The translations under genes and the position numbers were made by a program. From Blattamonas nauphoetae (lineage: Eukaryota > Preaxostyla > Oxymonadida), in assembly GCA_033064195.1 (NCBI GenBank), contig JARBJD010000047.1:62001-126000 (forward strand): a stretch of DNA of 64,000 bases. Reading direction: 5' to 3'. The notes beneath the pieces were generated by a model. The model saw nothing but the letters and a program-made list of their open reading frames with translations. It did no database searches and had not been told where the DNA came from. Shown here piece by piece: positions 21,216-32,824 of the stretch. Numbering within the stretch: position 1 is the stretch's first letter; every line of letters starts with the position of its first letter.

Positions 21216-21975
21216 TCACCATCTGATTTCCTCCATCTCTTCTGAGATTGGTGTTGGTCGGGAGAGGCTAGAAAGGTTGTCAATTCGGAATGACGATTTG
21301 GGATTCTTGACAGAAAACTGAAAGAGAAGAAATGAGAAAAGAGAGATTCAAACACCAATTCGCACAGATGAAGGGATTCCTGACAGGAAACTCAATCCAG
21401 CCTTGCCATTCACAAAGAATTGCACTGTTCGAGGTGTTGAGTCAAGATCAACTTCCATTCGAACACAATCGCCTTCAATCAGAAGAGAGGTGCAACCTTG
21501 AACTGAATGGAATGATGGAGTGTTGAAGTTGAGACAACCATCTGTGCTGAGACTGAAAGAGTCTGAAAAGATGAGAAAAGAGAACAAGAGACTTTTGACA
21601 CTGTTTCCGAGGGCACAACCAACTATTGGAACTGGAAAGGAGGAATCCATCAAACCAAAGTTGAAATTAAAATCTGATCAAAGATTGATGAGGAAGTGTC
21701 ACACATACACGGAAGCGAGAGAATCGTGAGCGTGATTGAGACAATTCCAAGTGTAACCAACTGATTCAAGAATGATGGAAGAATCGAGCACACATTGAAT
21801 CGAGAGAAGTGTAAAAGTGACTGAGACAATCCCAGATGTGAATGGGTTGGAAACAAGAACAGAGTTCCAACGACAAGATCCATCGTCATCCTCACCTTGC
21901 TTCGTTCCGGTGATTGTTGTGCGATCAATGGTTAAATGAGCAGCGAACGTTCAGTCACCTTCTGGTGTCCTGAAT
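21216..21975 (-). pseudogene. SPRY-domain gene copy A, 5' truncated, with a duplicated exon piece
   Basis: Reading the minus strand, an N-terminal piece (HLTIDRTTITGTKQGED, then NPFTSGIVSVTFTLLSIQ) is followed by the usual SPRY exons: GLMDSSFPVPIVG, GDCVRMEVDLDSTPRTVQFF with VNGKAGLSFLSGIPSSVR, and SRPTPISEEMEEIRW then TGA at 21216-21218. Between exon 1 and exon 2 a second version of the exon-1 end occurs (GIVSITLTILSLP), with its own apparent short intron, so part of exon 1 seems duplicated. No start codon is found upstream of about 21975, unlike copies E and G. SPRY/B30.2 domains usually bind proteins; the targets here are unknown. Confidence 0.6.
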
Positions 21976-22099
21976 TCTCCCAACAACATTCGTTTTCAAC
22001 ACCAATCCATCGTGTCATGGGTGGATCGGATCCTTCATTTCATCAATGGACATGTTTATCCTCTCTTTCTCCTTAATCTATTAGTCGTCAACATCCAGG

Positions 22100-23218
22100 G
22101 TGTCTTCGGAATCTTTTTTACTCCTTTATGAAGCCGACAGAGGAGAACCCTCATCTAATCGTCTAGTTCTTCCTTCTCATTCTTTCCAGCACTATTCTCC
22201 GCATGAGTATCTTCGATCGGGAGAAAGAGCTCCTTTAGAAAAGTGGTCAAGTCGATTTTGGAAAGCTTGGGACGCAGAGCGTCTAAAACAAAAGTTCGCT
22301 CTCTCATCCGCACTCATTCTTTATCAGGCCATCTGTACTCCGAGTGATAGCTAAACTGAGAGTAGTTCCATTTCTCCTCGTTTATCTTATCCGATTTTTC
22401 TCCATTCGTCTGCTATTCCTTCATCTTCATTCTGTCACGCCAGTTCTCACATACGCCATCACTTACACCATGAAATGGTTACTTTCTTGGGCAGTTGACC
22501 CACAATCCACATGGTACAAGGGAATTCTCGTTGCGGGAGTGTACTGCCTGTGCTACTCAATGAAGACAATCCTGAACAACAAATACTTCTACAACACGTT
22601 CAACCAGGGTAATATATTCCGGCACACGTGTATTTCTGTTGTTACACACCATTTACATCGGATGTCGCCACAAGCAAGACTCAGATGCGGTTCTGGCTCA
22701 CTAACAAATCTGATCACCATCGATGCCGCGCAACTAGACTTTATTACACGTGAAATCGCTCAAATACTCGACCTTCCAATCCAATTGCTGCTTTCTATTG
22801 GAACTTTGATGAATCTACTCGACGCGTCAGCCTTGTGGGGAATTTCCATTTTGATCGTTCTGGCTCCTCCATCTTTCCTTGTTTCACGAACTTCTGCCAA
22901 ACTGAAACGAGTTATTCGCAGTCAAACAGATGAACGAGTGAAGAAGACATCCGAATCCATACATGGAATTCGGGTGATCAAAATGAACGGATGGGAAGAA
23001 CCAATGAAGTCTGCAATATGCAACGTCCGAAAAAAGGAGATGGATTTAGTCTCAAAAATGGAAAACCGAAGAAACACATCAGAATTGCTGGCAAACACAG
23101 GCCAAGTCCTCTCATCAATGATCGTTGTTGTTCTCCAGTTTGCTCGAGGGAAACCACTGAATGCATCAACACTATTTCCAGCGCTGAATGCATTGGCCAC
23201 TTTGAGAAGCCCAATCAT
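22100..23218 (+). CDS. ABCC-type ABC transporter, first part (to TMD1), cut by a MITE
   Basis: The visible exon 22100-22293 carries the linker before the first membrane domain (KWSSRFWKAWDAERLKQK). A 34-nt GT-AG intron (22294-22327) joins it in phase to 22328-23218, which encodes transmembrane domain 1, with hydrophobic helices and the conserved SESIHGIRVIKMNGWEEP coupling segment typical of MRP/ABCC exporters. The 5' end is uncertain: 22100 is not a start codon and earlier exons are likely. At 23211-23218 the target CCAATCAT is duplicated by the 521-bp MITE. Removing the element and one copy gives LRSPIMVLPRSLAML, fully in frame with the second part. Substrate unknown; ABCC exporters often move conjugated organic anions. 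Confidence 0.72.
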
Positions 23219-23739
23219 CAGGCTTCTGATTTGATCCCAGTGATCCCAGTCGGATCTGATCCCACTAAATACCTACAATACCATTTCGTTTCTTTCATTT
23301 CAAAAAAGTCTTCTTATATATGATATTTGAATGGAAAAAAAAGTAAAAAGGAAAATGGTCACTTCATAGATCATGAAAATGCAAACTTTGGGTGCTGCTG
23401 TTTCAGTTTGTTCTACAACAATAATTATTAAAACAAGTCGATAATGCGTTATTATGTCTTCTTTGATGGTTTTTTCTCACTGACTAAAGTCAATGAAGGG
23501 AATACATCGAAAAAAGAAGTGTTGGTGATTGTGATCGTGCGTGTTTTTGGGAAATAAGAGCTGTCTGAAATATTGAAGAGCATTATGTGAAAACAAGAAG
23601 TGAATTGAACATGATTAATGAAGTGATAATGAGAAAATCTCAAAGGAAAAGAGTTGAAATTTGATCTCAGTCCAAATTTAGGCACTGACATCAATTGATC
23701 CCAGTTTTACCTATTTTGATGGGACTACTCAGATGCCTG
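23219..23739. mobile_element. hAT-like MITE, 521 bp, copy 2, inside the ABC transporter
   Basis: Same length and nearly the same sequence as 2854-3374. It is flanked by CCAATCAT at 23211-23218 and 23740-23747. The ends are CAGGCTTCTGA and, reversed, CAGGCATCTGA. In the reading direction of the transporter it brings a stop within four codons, before any usable GT, so it does not look like a clean intron. Confidence 0.92.
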
Positions 23740-23747
23740 CCAATCAT

Positions 23748-26700
23748 GGTTCTTCCTCGCTCGTTGGCAATGTTAATGGAAGCGGGTCAGATCCTCGATA
23801 GATATCGAGATTTCCTGCTGTGTGAGCAATATCCTGATTTTCGTCGGGAAACAGATGAGCATGGGGAGCATGTTCTGTTCATACAACCCAATACAAAGAA
23901 AGGAGAGATCAGATCTGGACGAACGAAGGCTGAACAGTTGCTGATCGATGCTGAAGAAGAAATGGCATTAGATGATGTCGACAATCTCGCTCCATCAAAA
24001 TTATCACCAGAATCTGCCATATCGTCAGGATCTGGAGAGCTAAACATGTCGAAAGTACGCACGACATCAACAGGTCGTCCCGCAATCGAACTCCAAAATG
24101 CAACCTTTACACGGTCTTTGCTGCTGGATTCGATGCCAGCGGGAACTGATTCATCGCAAAATCCGCCAAACTCCTCAACTTCAGCGATGCCCTTTCTTTC
24201 TTCATCTGGGAATGACACTCCTGTTCTGTCATCAATATCCTTGTCACTTCCTCGTGGCTCCCATACTCTCATTTTTGGGCCAGTTGGAAGTGGGAAGTCA
24301 TCGCTTCTCTCAGCCCTTCTCGGGGAATTGGACTGCTCAACAGGATCTGGTGCGGTTCGCGGAACTGTCGCCTTTCTTCCCCAAACGCCGTGGATTCTGA
24401 ATGCCACGGTGGAAGAGAACATCATCTTCGGACATCCTTTCGATCCCCACAAATACCAGCAAGTCCTCAAAAAATGTTGCCTTGAGCCGGATCTGAAGAT
24501 CTTCCCGGCTGGCGATCAAACCGAAATCGGGGAACGTGGAATCACACTCTCCGGAGGACAGCGTGTCCGTGTCGCTTTGGCTCGAGCTTGCTATTCAACA
24601 GCCGATATTGTTCTTCTGGACGACCCGTTCGCAAGTGTGGATGCGCACGTGGAAGAGACGCTGATCAAAGAATGTGTTGGAGAGCTGCTGAAAGCGAAGA
24701 CAGTGGTGTGCACGACACATCACACGGGATTGATGAAGTACTTTGATTGGGGGATTGAGCTGAGTGGAGACGGGAGGATCGTCCGACAGGGCGGAGTGGA
24801 GTTGTTTGGTGATTTGGTGGAGAAAGATGAGGGAGAGAAGGAAGGGGAACAGAACGAAAGTCAAACACACAACGAGAACTCAACTTCTCGCACACTCCAT
24901 CCATCTCTCTCCCTTGGCCCAACACCCATCCCCACAGCCTCATCTTCCCCTCATCAGTCCCGTCCGCCTGTCCAATCGTCCCAACACAACACGACGAGAT
25001 CTCCTCTCTCCTCCCCAACCCCCTCTCCGACAGACACGGTTGCCAAAGGCCTTTCAATGAAGGTGTACAGATTCTATCTTTCAGCTGTCCCTGTCGTGCT
25101 GCTTGTTAGTGCTGTGGTTGTCAACGTCATCGCTGAATTGTGTTCGCTGTGTGAGCCGTATTCGCTCTCGTTTCTGACTCGATTCACATCGCCAGAAGAG
25201 AGAAGCAAGCAAATCAAAGCATTCGTCGTTTACGTCGCCACGCAAGCTGTTTCTCTGCTTCTCTTCTTTCCTCGCTCAGCGTCTGTCCTCGCTGCGTCAA
25301 TTCGAGCTGCCCTGTTCATCCACGAACTCTGCATCACTCGCTTGTTCTCTGCCCCTCTCTCGTTCTTCGATGTCACTCCAACTGGCAAGCTTCTCGCACA
25401 CTTCAGCAAAGACTTGTTCAGCGTGGACAGCAATATCCCTCCAGCAATGGTATATCAAGTCGTTGTTGTGTTTTCCATCGCTTCCTCGCTGATCGGAACA
25501 GTCATCTGTGTTCCTTTCGTCATCCTCCCCCTCATCCCCATCCTCATTCTGATCTACCGAACAAACAAGCGCCAACAACCACCAACCAGGCACGTCCGCC
25601 GATTCCTCGCTTCTGCTCGCACTTACCAGCTGCACGAGATGCTCCAGCAGTACACAGGAATGTCCTCCATCCGCGCTTTCGGCCAGGTCGATGTGTTCGA
25701 AGAGAGACACATGCAGGTGTTGGACAAGATGGCGTACGGGTTCTTCCTTCTGAATGCTGGGAATCGACGTTTTGAACAAAGAATTGAACTTCAGACGACA
25801 CTTGTGGTTGTTGCTGTTTGTGTGTTGAGTGTGATTGGAAAGGCGTTTGGGAAAAGCATTGCTTTCCTTCCGATTGCACTCAATCTCTGCTCGACGTTCG
25901 TCACATCGCTTTCCAACCAACTCCGACACCTCACGTTTCTTGAGAATGAAATGACAAGCGTGGAACGACTGGAAGAGCTGTCAAAAATCGAACAAGAACC
26001 AGCTCGCTACGTCTTCTCGACCGTCGAAACACGCGGACGCGACTGGCCGAGTGCAGGGAGAGTGGAGTTTGAGGATGTTGGAGTGAGATACCGTCCAGAC
26101 CTGCCTCTCTCACTCGACAAGGTCTCGTTCACCATTCCAGCTGGGAGCAAAGTGGGGATTGTGGGAAGGACGGGAAGTGGAAAGTCGACGCTGATTTTGG
26201 CGCTGCTTCGATTGGTGGAGATGGAAAGCGGGAGGATCAGGATCGACGGGAAAGACATTCAGAAAGAGGTCGGACTGCACGAGTTGCGGTTGGGGATCGG
26301 GACAACGCCACAGCTGCCGACGCTCTTCGAAGGCTCCATCCGCTTCAACCTCGACCCGTTTGAGGAGATGAAGGACGACTCGCGAATTTGGGCTGCGTTG
26401 GACGAGGTTGGGATGGGAGCGTTCGTTCGAAGCCACGCGGAAGGGCTGGATTGGAAGGTGGCGGAAGACGGAGGGAACCTGAGTGTGGGGCAGCAGCAGC
26501 TGATCTGCCTCTCGCGGGCGCTTCTGAAGAACGAGAAAGTGATTCTGTTGGACGAAGCCACGTCGTCGGTGGACATGGAAGCCGACCAGATGATCCAGCG
26601 AGCGATCCGGACGTGTTTTCGAAATGCGACGGTAATCACAGTTGCGCATCGATTGGTGACAGTTGGGGATGCGGACCTGATTGTGGTGTTGGAGAGAGGG

Positions 26701-26853
26701 AGAGTGGTTGAGGTGGGAAGTCCCGCCGTGCTGCTTCGGAAGGAAGGGTCGAGATTTTGGGAGATGGGAATAGCGAGTGGGGAGGGTGACATGGCGAAGT
26801 TGCGAGCGATGGCGGAAGAGAAGGAAAGACTGGGAGAAGGGACTGGGGTCTGA
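23748..26853 (+). CDS. ABCC-type ABC transporter, second part (NBD1, TMD2, NBD2)
   Basis: The frame from the MITE edge to TGA 26851-26853 is clean. NBD1 has Walker A GPVGSGKSS (24277-24303), signature LSGGQRVRVALARA (from 24547) and Walker B IVLLDDPFASVD (from about 24607). A Ser/Pro-rich linker (about 24850-25030) leads to TMD2. NBD2 has Walker A GRTGSGKST (26164 onward), a signature LSVGQQQLICLSRAL (from 26479) and Walker B VILLDEATSSVD (from 26539). The two NBDs flanking TMD2 and the coupling segments fit a full ABCC/MRP exporter. NBD1 has D after the Walker B aspartate where a catalytic glutamate is usual, NBD2 has E, as in asymmetric ABCC proteins. The 3.1 kb show no decay, so the MITE insertion upstream is recent. 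Confidence 0.9.
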
Positions 26854-27001
26854 AGAGACGGAGAGGGAAGTTTGCGAAGGATGGGATTCTTCTTTTTGAG
26901 GTGATGGGGAAGGATTTTCTTCTTATCTATTCAATAGCGACACTTCATCAGATGATAACTATGTTGAAATTATATGGAAGAAAATGTTTGAAAACTTGGA
27001 A

Positions 27002-27720
27002 GAGAATTGTGAGCAGAAAGCATGCTGTTTGTGAGGACATTCTTCAGAAACGGGAATATTGCAGGTAGGCCGCGATGAACGAGGAACGAGTCTGACTCAC
27101 CGATTCTGCGACGTTCGCAGGAAGTGACATTGACCAAACGACAGATTCGTTTGGAGAACACGAAAACAACAAAGTGAGACATCCTCGCAGGTGGATGAAG
27201 AAGAGGTGAGACTGGACAGGACAAACAAAACAGATGGCGGAAACGGACTGATCTCGTGAAGAAGTCACGCATCACCGAAACCCATCAACATCACGCTCTC
27301 CATGAGGTCCTTCCCGACAGAACAGGCACTTGTGGAGCGGAACAGGAGAAGAACAGAAAACGACAAAAGAAAGTGAAACAGTTGATGTATTCGTTTGTTT
27401 ATCTGGGAAATGACAAATACATCGCCATTTTGTTTCCTTTTCATCATTTGGATGGAAACATGGCATTCTTCACATTTTTATTCGTGCCAAATCGTCCACG
27501 TGTCTTGCTCAACGTCTGCGGGGTCGTGGGACTGAAAAAAGCTTGCTGAGATCATGACAGTCCTGAATTCATTCAGAAACAATCCGGTTCATTGAACTTA
27601 GTATTTCTCTAAAGTGAACTCTCAAATTAAGAGCATGATCAAGTTCGCAGTGAATTGTGACGACTCGATCAGTGGAGGGCATTGGATCTATGTTCAATCG
27701 TATATCGACATCTTCTTAAT
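27002..27720. repeat. Segmental duplication, unit 1 (pairs with 29218-29940)
   Basis: About 720 bp here match 29218-29940 in direct orientation with scattered differences and small indels. Each unit leads straight into the truncated 5' end of a SPRY copy (B and C). Open frames on both strands inside are short and shared by the copies (for example MTSSRDQSVSAICFVC on minus), with no known family. This is a dispersed or tandem duplication of SPRY gene plus upstream DNA. Confidence 0.75.
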
Positions 27721-28284
27721 AGCTTTGTCCTTCTTTCCAACCGATTCACATCTGGAGTTGTCTCAGTCACTTTCACCATTCTCTCGTCTCCATGTATGGT
27801 TGGTTCCTCCTCATTGTTTGATCAGCTGGAACTCTATCTTTCGGTTTGATGGATTCCTCATATCGAATTCCTGTAATTGGTGAAGAACTTGGTGTTCACG
27901 TCAAATGTCTGTTTTTCTCTCTTCTCATCTTCTCAGACTCTGTCTGTCTGGACAGATTTGGATATCTCGACCACAACACTCCATCAGAGACTTCAGGTCG
28001 ATATTACCATTCTCATCTGAAAGAAGGCGATTGTGTCCGAATGGAAGTTGATCTAGTCTCAACACCTCGAACACTGCAATTCTTTGTGAATGGCGAGGCT
28101 GGGGAATGTTATGTGTCAGGAATCCCTTCATCTGTGCGAATTGGAGTCTGGTTCTCCTTTGTTTCATTTTTCTCTTTTTCAGGTTTCTCTCTTTGGAACT
28201 GGAACATCATTCCGAATTGACAACATTTCTCGCCTCTCCCGACCAACACCAATCTCAGAAGGAATGAACAAATTCAAGTGGTGA
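27690..28284 (+). CDS. SPRY-domain gene copy B, 5' truncated
   Basis: Exon 1 ends at 27793 (RFTSGVVSVTFTILSSP). Introns 27794-27825 (32 nt), 27907-27936 (30 nt) and 28146-28182 (37 nt) join exons of 81, 209 and 102 nt, exactly as in copies D and E. The protein reads GTLSFGLMDSSYRIPVIG, then EGDCVRMEVDLVSTPRTLQF with FVNGEAGECYVSGIPSSVR, and SRPTPISEGMNKFKW, TGA at 28282-28284. No ATG in frame was found upstream; the exon-1 end is preceded by the duplicated 27002-27720 block rather than by a normal N-terminus. It may be expressed from an alternative start or be a truncated copy. Confidence 0.65.
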
Positions 28285-28295
28285 TTTCCCGTCTT

Positions 28296-28565
28296 TGCCA
28301 TTCTTAGAATGGCTCTAACAATTGGAGGCATCGTTTTTTTTTGGTTGTTGTCACCCAGCCTGTCGTTGTGGGAATTGTCTCTTCTCTTTCTTCGTCACCA
28401 TCTTGAATCTCAACAGGCCTTCATCTCGTTCGGGCTCTTCATTGGACTCCTGTTTCAAGTGTGTCGATTGTCTCCTCAATTATTGTCTCGCGTATCCAGC
28501 TCTTTGCATGTCGTTTTGCGATCATCTACACATTGGAGCTTGATTTAGAAAACGATAAGTTTGTT
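28296..28565 (+). repeat. Duplicated membrane-protein-like fragment (copy of 20410-20704)
   Basis: It lies directly downstream of SPRY copy B and matches the reverse of 20410-20704, which lies downstream of copy A. It keeps the TTGTTAGAGCC site in its empty form, the place where copy A received the Harbinger-like MITE. One frame reads SSIIVSRIQLFACRFAIIY then TLELDLENDKFVMDVGG. Confidence 0.65.
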
Positions 28566-28659
28566 ATGGACGTTGGTGGGAACTGCTGTTCAACAGCATG
28601 CTCCAATGTGCGTCAGCGTGACGAACTCCCCTTCGAAGACCTTTTCGGTCTCTTTGTCG

Positions 28660-29083
28660 CTGGATGGAAGACAATGGTGACTCCGAAGATCAGATGCGAT
28701 GCATGCGATGCTACGGGGACGACCACCCGATTCCCGACCTCCCAAAACGGAAAACGGAACATCTTCAATCAAATGCAGGTTCATCCCGTCCAAACCGTTC
28801 AACTGTTCCATTCCGCCATTCACACTCACCATTGAACCGTTCTTGATGCTCGGCTGACGATGACCAGACATTGGAATGGTGGGAACGAGCGTGACTCGAA
28901 TGTGAACAGGAATCGCTTGAATTGCGAGCAGCGTCTGATCGTGCTGATCGTTCAGTGGAGGATCCTGATGCGACTGAAGCAGACATTTCAAGTGGATTAG
29001 AAATGCTCACAACAAAACTGGCTCGACACCCGAAACATGAAGAAGAACACTTTACCCAACAAGAACTCACCACAATCGAATAG
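28660..29083 (+). pseudogene. Unknown acidic protein fragment with an in-frame stop
   Basis: The plus strand reads MEDNGDSEDQMRCMRCYGDD (a CxxC pair), then a Ser/Arg-rich part, then DDDQTLEWWERA, an in-frame TGA at about 28889, and CEQESLELRAASDRADRSVE, EMLTTKLARHPKHEEEHF, ending TTIE then TAG near 29083. The two sides of the stop look like one acidic protein, so the copy is probably broken. A 19-nt GT-AG stretch at the stop is too short to be a believable intron. Not recognised. Confidence 0.35.
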
Positions 29084-29217
29084 AAAATGAACATTGGGAA
29101 CAAATTTCAAACAATTCTTGGTGAAGGTGTGCAGAATGAACTTTCATTAGAACTCTGGGAACGAAACTCAGAAACGGCTCCAGAAACCGGGAATGTGGAA
29201 GTCAAGACTGAAGTGGA

Positions 29218-29940
29218 AAAGAATTGTGAGCGGACAACATGCTGTTTGTGAGGGTATTCTTCAGAAACAGGAATATTGCAGGTAGGCCGCGATGAACGAG
29301 GAACGAGTCTGACTCACCGATTCTGCGACGTTCGCAGGAAGTGACAAAGCCCAAACGACAGATTCGTTTGGAGAACACGAAAACAACAAAGTGAGACATC
29401 CTCGCAGGTGGATGAAGAAGAGGTGAGACTGGACAGGACAAACAAAACAGATGGCAGAAACGGACTGATCTTGTGAAGAAGTCACGCATCACCGAAGCAC
29501 AGCAACATCACGCTCTCCATGAGGTCCTTCCCGACGAAACAGACACTTGTGGAGCGGAACGGGAGAAAGAATGAAAACGACAAAAGAATGTGAAACAGTT
29601 GACATATTCGTTTGTTTATCTGGGAAATGACAAATACATCGCCATTTTGTTTCCTTTTCATCATTTGGATGGAAACATGGCATTCTTCACGTCATTATTC
29701 GTGACCAAACTGTCCACGTGTCTTGCTCAACGTTTGCGGGATCGTAGGAATGAGAAAAGATTGCTATAGTCATGAAAGTGTTTAAATCATTCAGAAACAA
29801 TCGGTTTCATTGAACTTTGTTTGTTTTTCAAAAAACAACTCTCAAATTAAAGGCATGATCAAGCTCCCAGGGAATTGTGACGACTCGATCAATGGAGGGA
29901 CTTGGAACATCCTCCAATCGTATTTCGACATCTTCAGAAA
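29218..29940. repeat. Segmental duplication, unit 2 (pairs with 27002-27720)
   Basis: Direct repeat of the block at 27002-27720, also leading into a SPRY copy (C). It differs by many substitutions (for example GTCACAAAGCCCAAACG against GACATTGACCAAACG), so the duplication is not brand new. Confidence 0.75.
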
Positions 29941-29944
29941 GTTA

Positions 29945-30442
29945 TCAGGCTCCGACTCCTCTCCAAACACTTCCATAACTCGATCTCACAACTCAGTTGC
30001 ATTTCTCCGTCTATCGCACGATTATCATCAGAACGGATCTTGTTCGGGGTGACGATAAATCTTCTCCTTGGAGCTCTGTTCTTCTTTCCGACACTTTCAC
30101 ATCTGGAGTTGTCTCTTTCACAATCTCACTTCTCCCGTCTTCATGTATGGTTGGTTCCTCCTCATTTTTTGATCAGATGGAACTTTTTGTTTTGGATTGA
30201 TGGATTCTTCATCTCCAATTCCCAAAATCGGAGAAATCCTTGGACGTCAAATTTAACGTCTGTTTATCTCTCTTCTCATCTTCTCAGACTCTGTCAGTCT
30301 CAACACGTATGGAAATCTCTGGATCATTACTCCATCATCTGATTCATATGAAGATTGCCACTCTTTTCTGGAAGAAGGCGATTGTGTGCGAATGGAAGTT
30401 GATCTTGACTCAACGCCTCGAACAGTGCACTACTTTGTGAAT
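29945..30442 (+). pseudogene. SPRY-domain gene copy C, broken
   Basis: The end of exon 1 is recognisable (PWSSVLLSDTFTSGVVSF, intron from 30145), with intron 1 at 30145-30176 (32 nt) and exon 2 at 30177-30257 (81 nt). Exon 2 carries an in-frame stop where other copies read LGYNVK. Exon 3 proceeds to MEVDLDSTPRTVHYFVNG at about 30442, then the SPRY likeness stops abruptly and other sequence follows. This copy is truncated at both ends. Confidence 0.6.
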
Positions 30443-30708
30443 GGTCTTCGTCTGGCCTTGTCTCTGTCATCGCAATGGGAGGAGGCTGATGGATTGTGTG
30501 ATAGACAGAGGCATTTCGGATTGGTGGATGGTGCGTTGAGTATGGAGAAGTGCGGACAGCTCCACCTAGACAGACAGGAAATCGTGAAAATGGAGGACAG
30601 GGATGCCCGCACCGACAAAAACTTCGACGGCGACTGTGTGATCCTGATCAGTCACACGTTCCAAGAAAACAAGTCAACAGCAACCTCCTACCAACACTCG
30701 AAAATGCT
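30443..30708 (+). other. Open non-SPRY stretch interrupted by the Mutator-like element
   Basis: From the SPRY breakpoint the frame stays open (SQWEEADGLCDRQRHFGLVD, MEDRDARTDKNFDGD, HTFQENKSTATSYQHSKM) up to the insertion site. After the element, at 32834, the frame continues LLGPVGPVTYKANRDRHTEP. It could be a gene fragment of unknown family. It has no recognisable domain. Confidence 0.3.
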
Positions 30709-32824
30709 GGGTAGGTCTAGGCTCAGATCTAGAAAAGTCTAGGCGCAGATCTGCAGATCGGTCTAGGCGCAGATCTGAAAGTCTACACGCAGATCCGTCA
30801 TTCTTCGCCTTGCTTTTGCTTCCATATCACATTTTCGACATCCTACATCTAAATTTCGACATCATTTCCACTTTTTTTGCTCATTTCTCACTTTTTGACA
30901 TTCTTCCATCTGTTTTCCCAATGTTCAAACATGTCCTGGGTTGATCAAGGAGGAAGTGGTCATTTGAAGCAATTTGATCAATCACGTTGGTTTGTCGTGA
31001 CGTGTAAGAAGGCTGGAAATGAACGAACAACTTAGAGGTGTCTGGTCTCATCCATATGAGCAGAGGATGCGGAGAGAGGTGATTGAGAGGAGGGAGAAGG
31101 CATAGTGGGAAAATTGAGCGAGATGATGGGAGGAGGAGGTGGTGAGAAGGAATTTAATGCTACTGGGAGGGAGGAGAGACGAGGAGAATACTGATGAAGG
31201 GAGAATTGAAGATTGTTGTGGAAGCTGTCATACTCGTCAATCGGTTGGTCATAGTCAGCCAGAATCGAGCGACGCACTCATTTTCTGTTCCCTTTCTTAC
31301 TTGTTTCTTCTTCTCTCTTCTTGTCTTTCAATTTTTCTTCCATGCTTTGTCCTGACTTCTTCTGAATCAGAATGGCATCTACTAGCGGTTTGAGTAGTGT
31401 TTGCAGACTCCACGTTACTGTGCGGATGATCCGAATAACAATAATTTGGTACATCAACGGAATTGGGCGAAACTGAGAAAAAGAAAGATCAAAGGCTGTA
31501 AGAACTTGAAGAAGATAACAAAAAGCACAAAAAATGAAAAGTGGTCTTTGTTGACGATTCTAAGTGCATACATGGAAATTCACCTCTTATCTTCGTATCT
31601 GCTATTCCATTCCTCCGTCTCAACAGTGGCGATGTTAGTCGAATTTCTGCAAATAAAAATGATTGTTCAACATGTCCTGCTCCGTTTTTCCCTCTGAGAC
31701 CATTCGGGGATCGTACTGATTGGAGAGGAACTGTGATCTTGATGGTGATGATGGTTGTAGTCCAATGTCGAGATCGAACGGCAAATCTGAAGACAATTCC
31801 GAAGTAATTGACTCGTCTTGTGGTTCTTTTAATTGATAAGTTGGACAAATTCGTTGCGCATGGTGTTACAATTGTGAACGTGATGTTAGACGTTGTAATG
31901 GGATCACAATGTTGAGTGATGTGAAATGGACAAATTCAGGAAGGATTTGGTTCGTCGGCCGTCAGAACGGGGAGATGAATCGTGTGGGAGATGTAGATGC
32001 GAATTCGAGTGAGGATCCCCACTTAATACGGAGCGAGGTGAACAACGGTGTTTCGTGATCATCGAAGGCTCCAATGAACCAACAATGGATCTGAAGTTTC
32101 CTGATCTATGAAGACAACAGAACAGAGAGGAGATGAACAGAGGGAAGTCATACAGCGAGGAGAATGAATCGAGATCGAGACGGAAGTGATCTCCTGAAAA
32201 CTATAGGTAATTTTCACACACTTTCGTCCCCTGATAATGTCCAGAAGGGAACGAATACAAAATTGAAGATTCGTGAAGGGCGAGAAGAACGAGGATGAAG
32301 GGTTGGCACTTTTGTGAAAAGAGTTTGAGCTGATATCGATGAAGAACCAACAAAAAGGGAAGAAAAGACGAAAAAGCAAACCCATTAGTTCTTGCAATCA
32401 GTTGATATGGGAGAAAATGTGTATCAACGCACATGTCTTCGTAGACGGTGTGCGGAACGTCAAACGTATCATAGAGCTGTGGGATCGATAAGGCAGAAAA
32501 TGAGAATGAAATAGGATTTAGATGACATACATTTGCTAGTGAACCATCATCCAGGCGTTATTCTTCGTTGAGTCGGTGAGAAGACTTGATCAACCCAAGG
32601 AGTGTTTGAACATTGTGAGAACAGTCTAAAAAACGGGATAAGGTGAGAAGTGAACGAAAAAGTGGAAATGATGTCGAAATTTAGATGTAGGATGTCGAAA
32701 ATGTGATATGGAAGCAAAAGCAAGGCGAAGAATGACGGATCTGCGTGTAGACTTTCAGATCTGCGCCTAGACCGATCTGCAGATCTGCGCCTAGACTTTT
32801 CTAGATCTGAGCCTAGACTTACCC
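30709..32824. mobile_element. Mutator-like (MULE-type) element, 2,116 bp, long inverted repeats
   Basis: The element starts GGGTAGGTCTAGG and ends with the inverse GGGTAAGTCTAGG. It has long terminal inverted repeats: about 165 bp nearly perfect, with weaker likeness out to about 240 bp (30709-30955 and 32585-32824). A 9-bp target duplication GAAAATGCT flanks it (30700-30708 and 32825-32833). Nine-bp duplication plus long inverted repeats is the Mutator hallmark. The inner 1.6 kb has only short frames (31489-31848 minus, 119 residues; 32059-32397 minus, 112 residues) with no transposase I recognise, so it is non-autonomous, possibly carrying captured host DNA. Confidence 0.82.

Noticed and set aside
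23219-23739. The 521-bp element in the ABC gene as a spliced introner-type intron
   Set aside because: A stop occurs before the first usable GT, the ends lack matching splice sites at the target, and the same element sits elsewhere with a target duplication.
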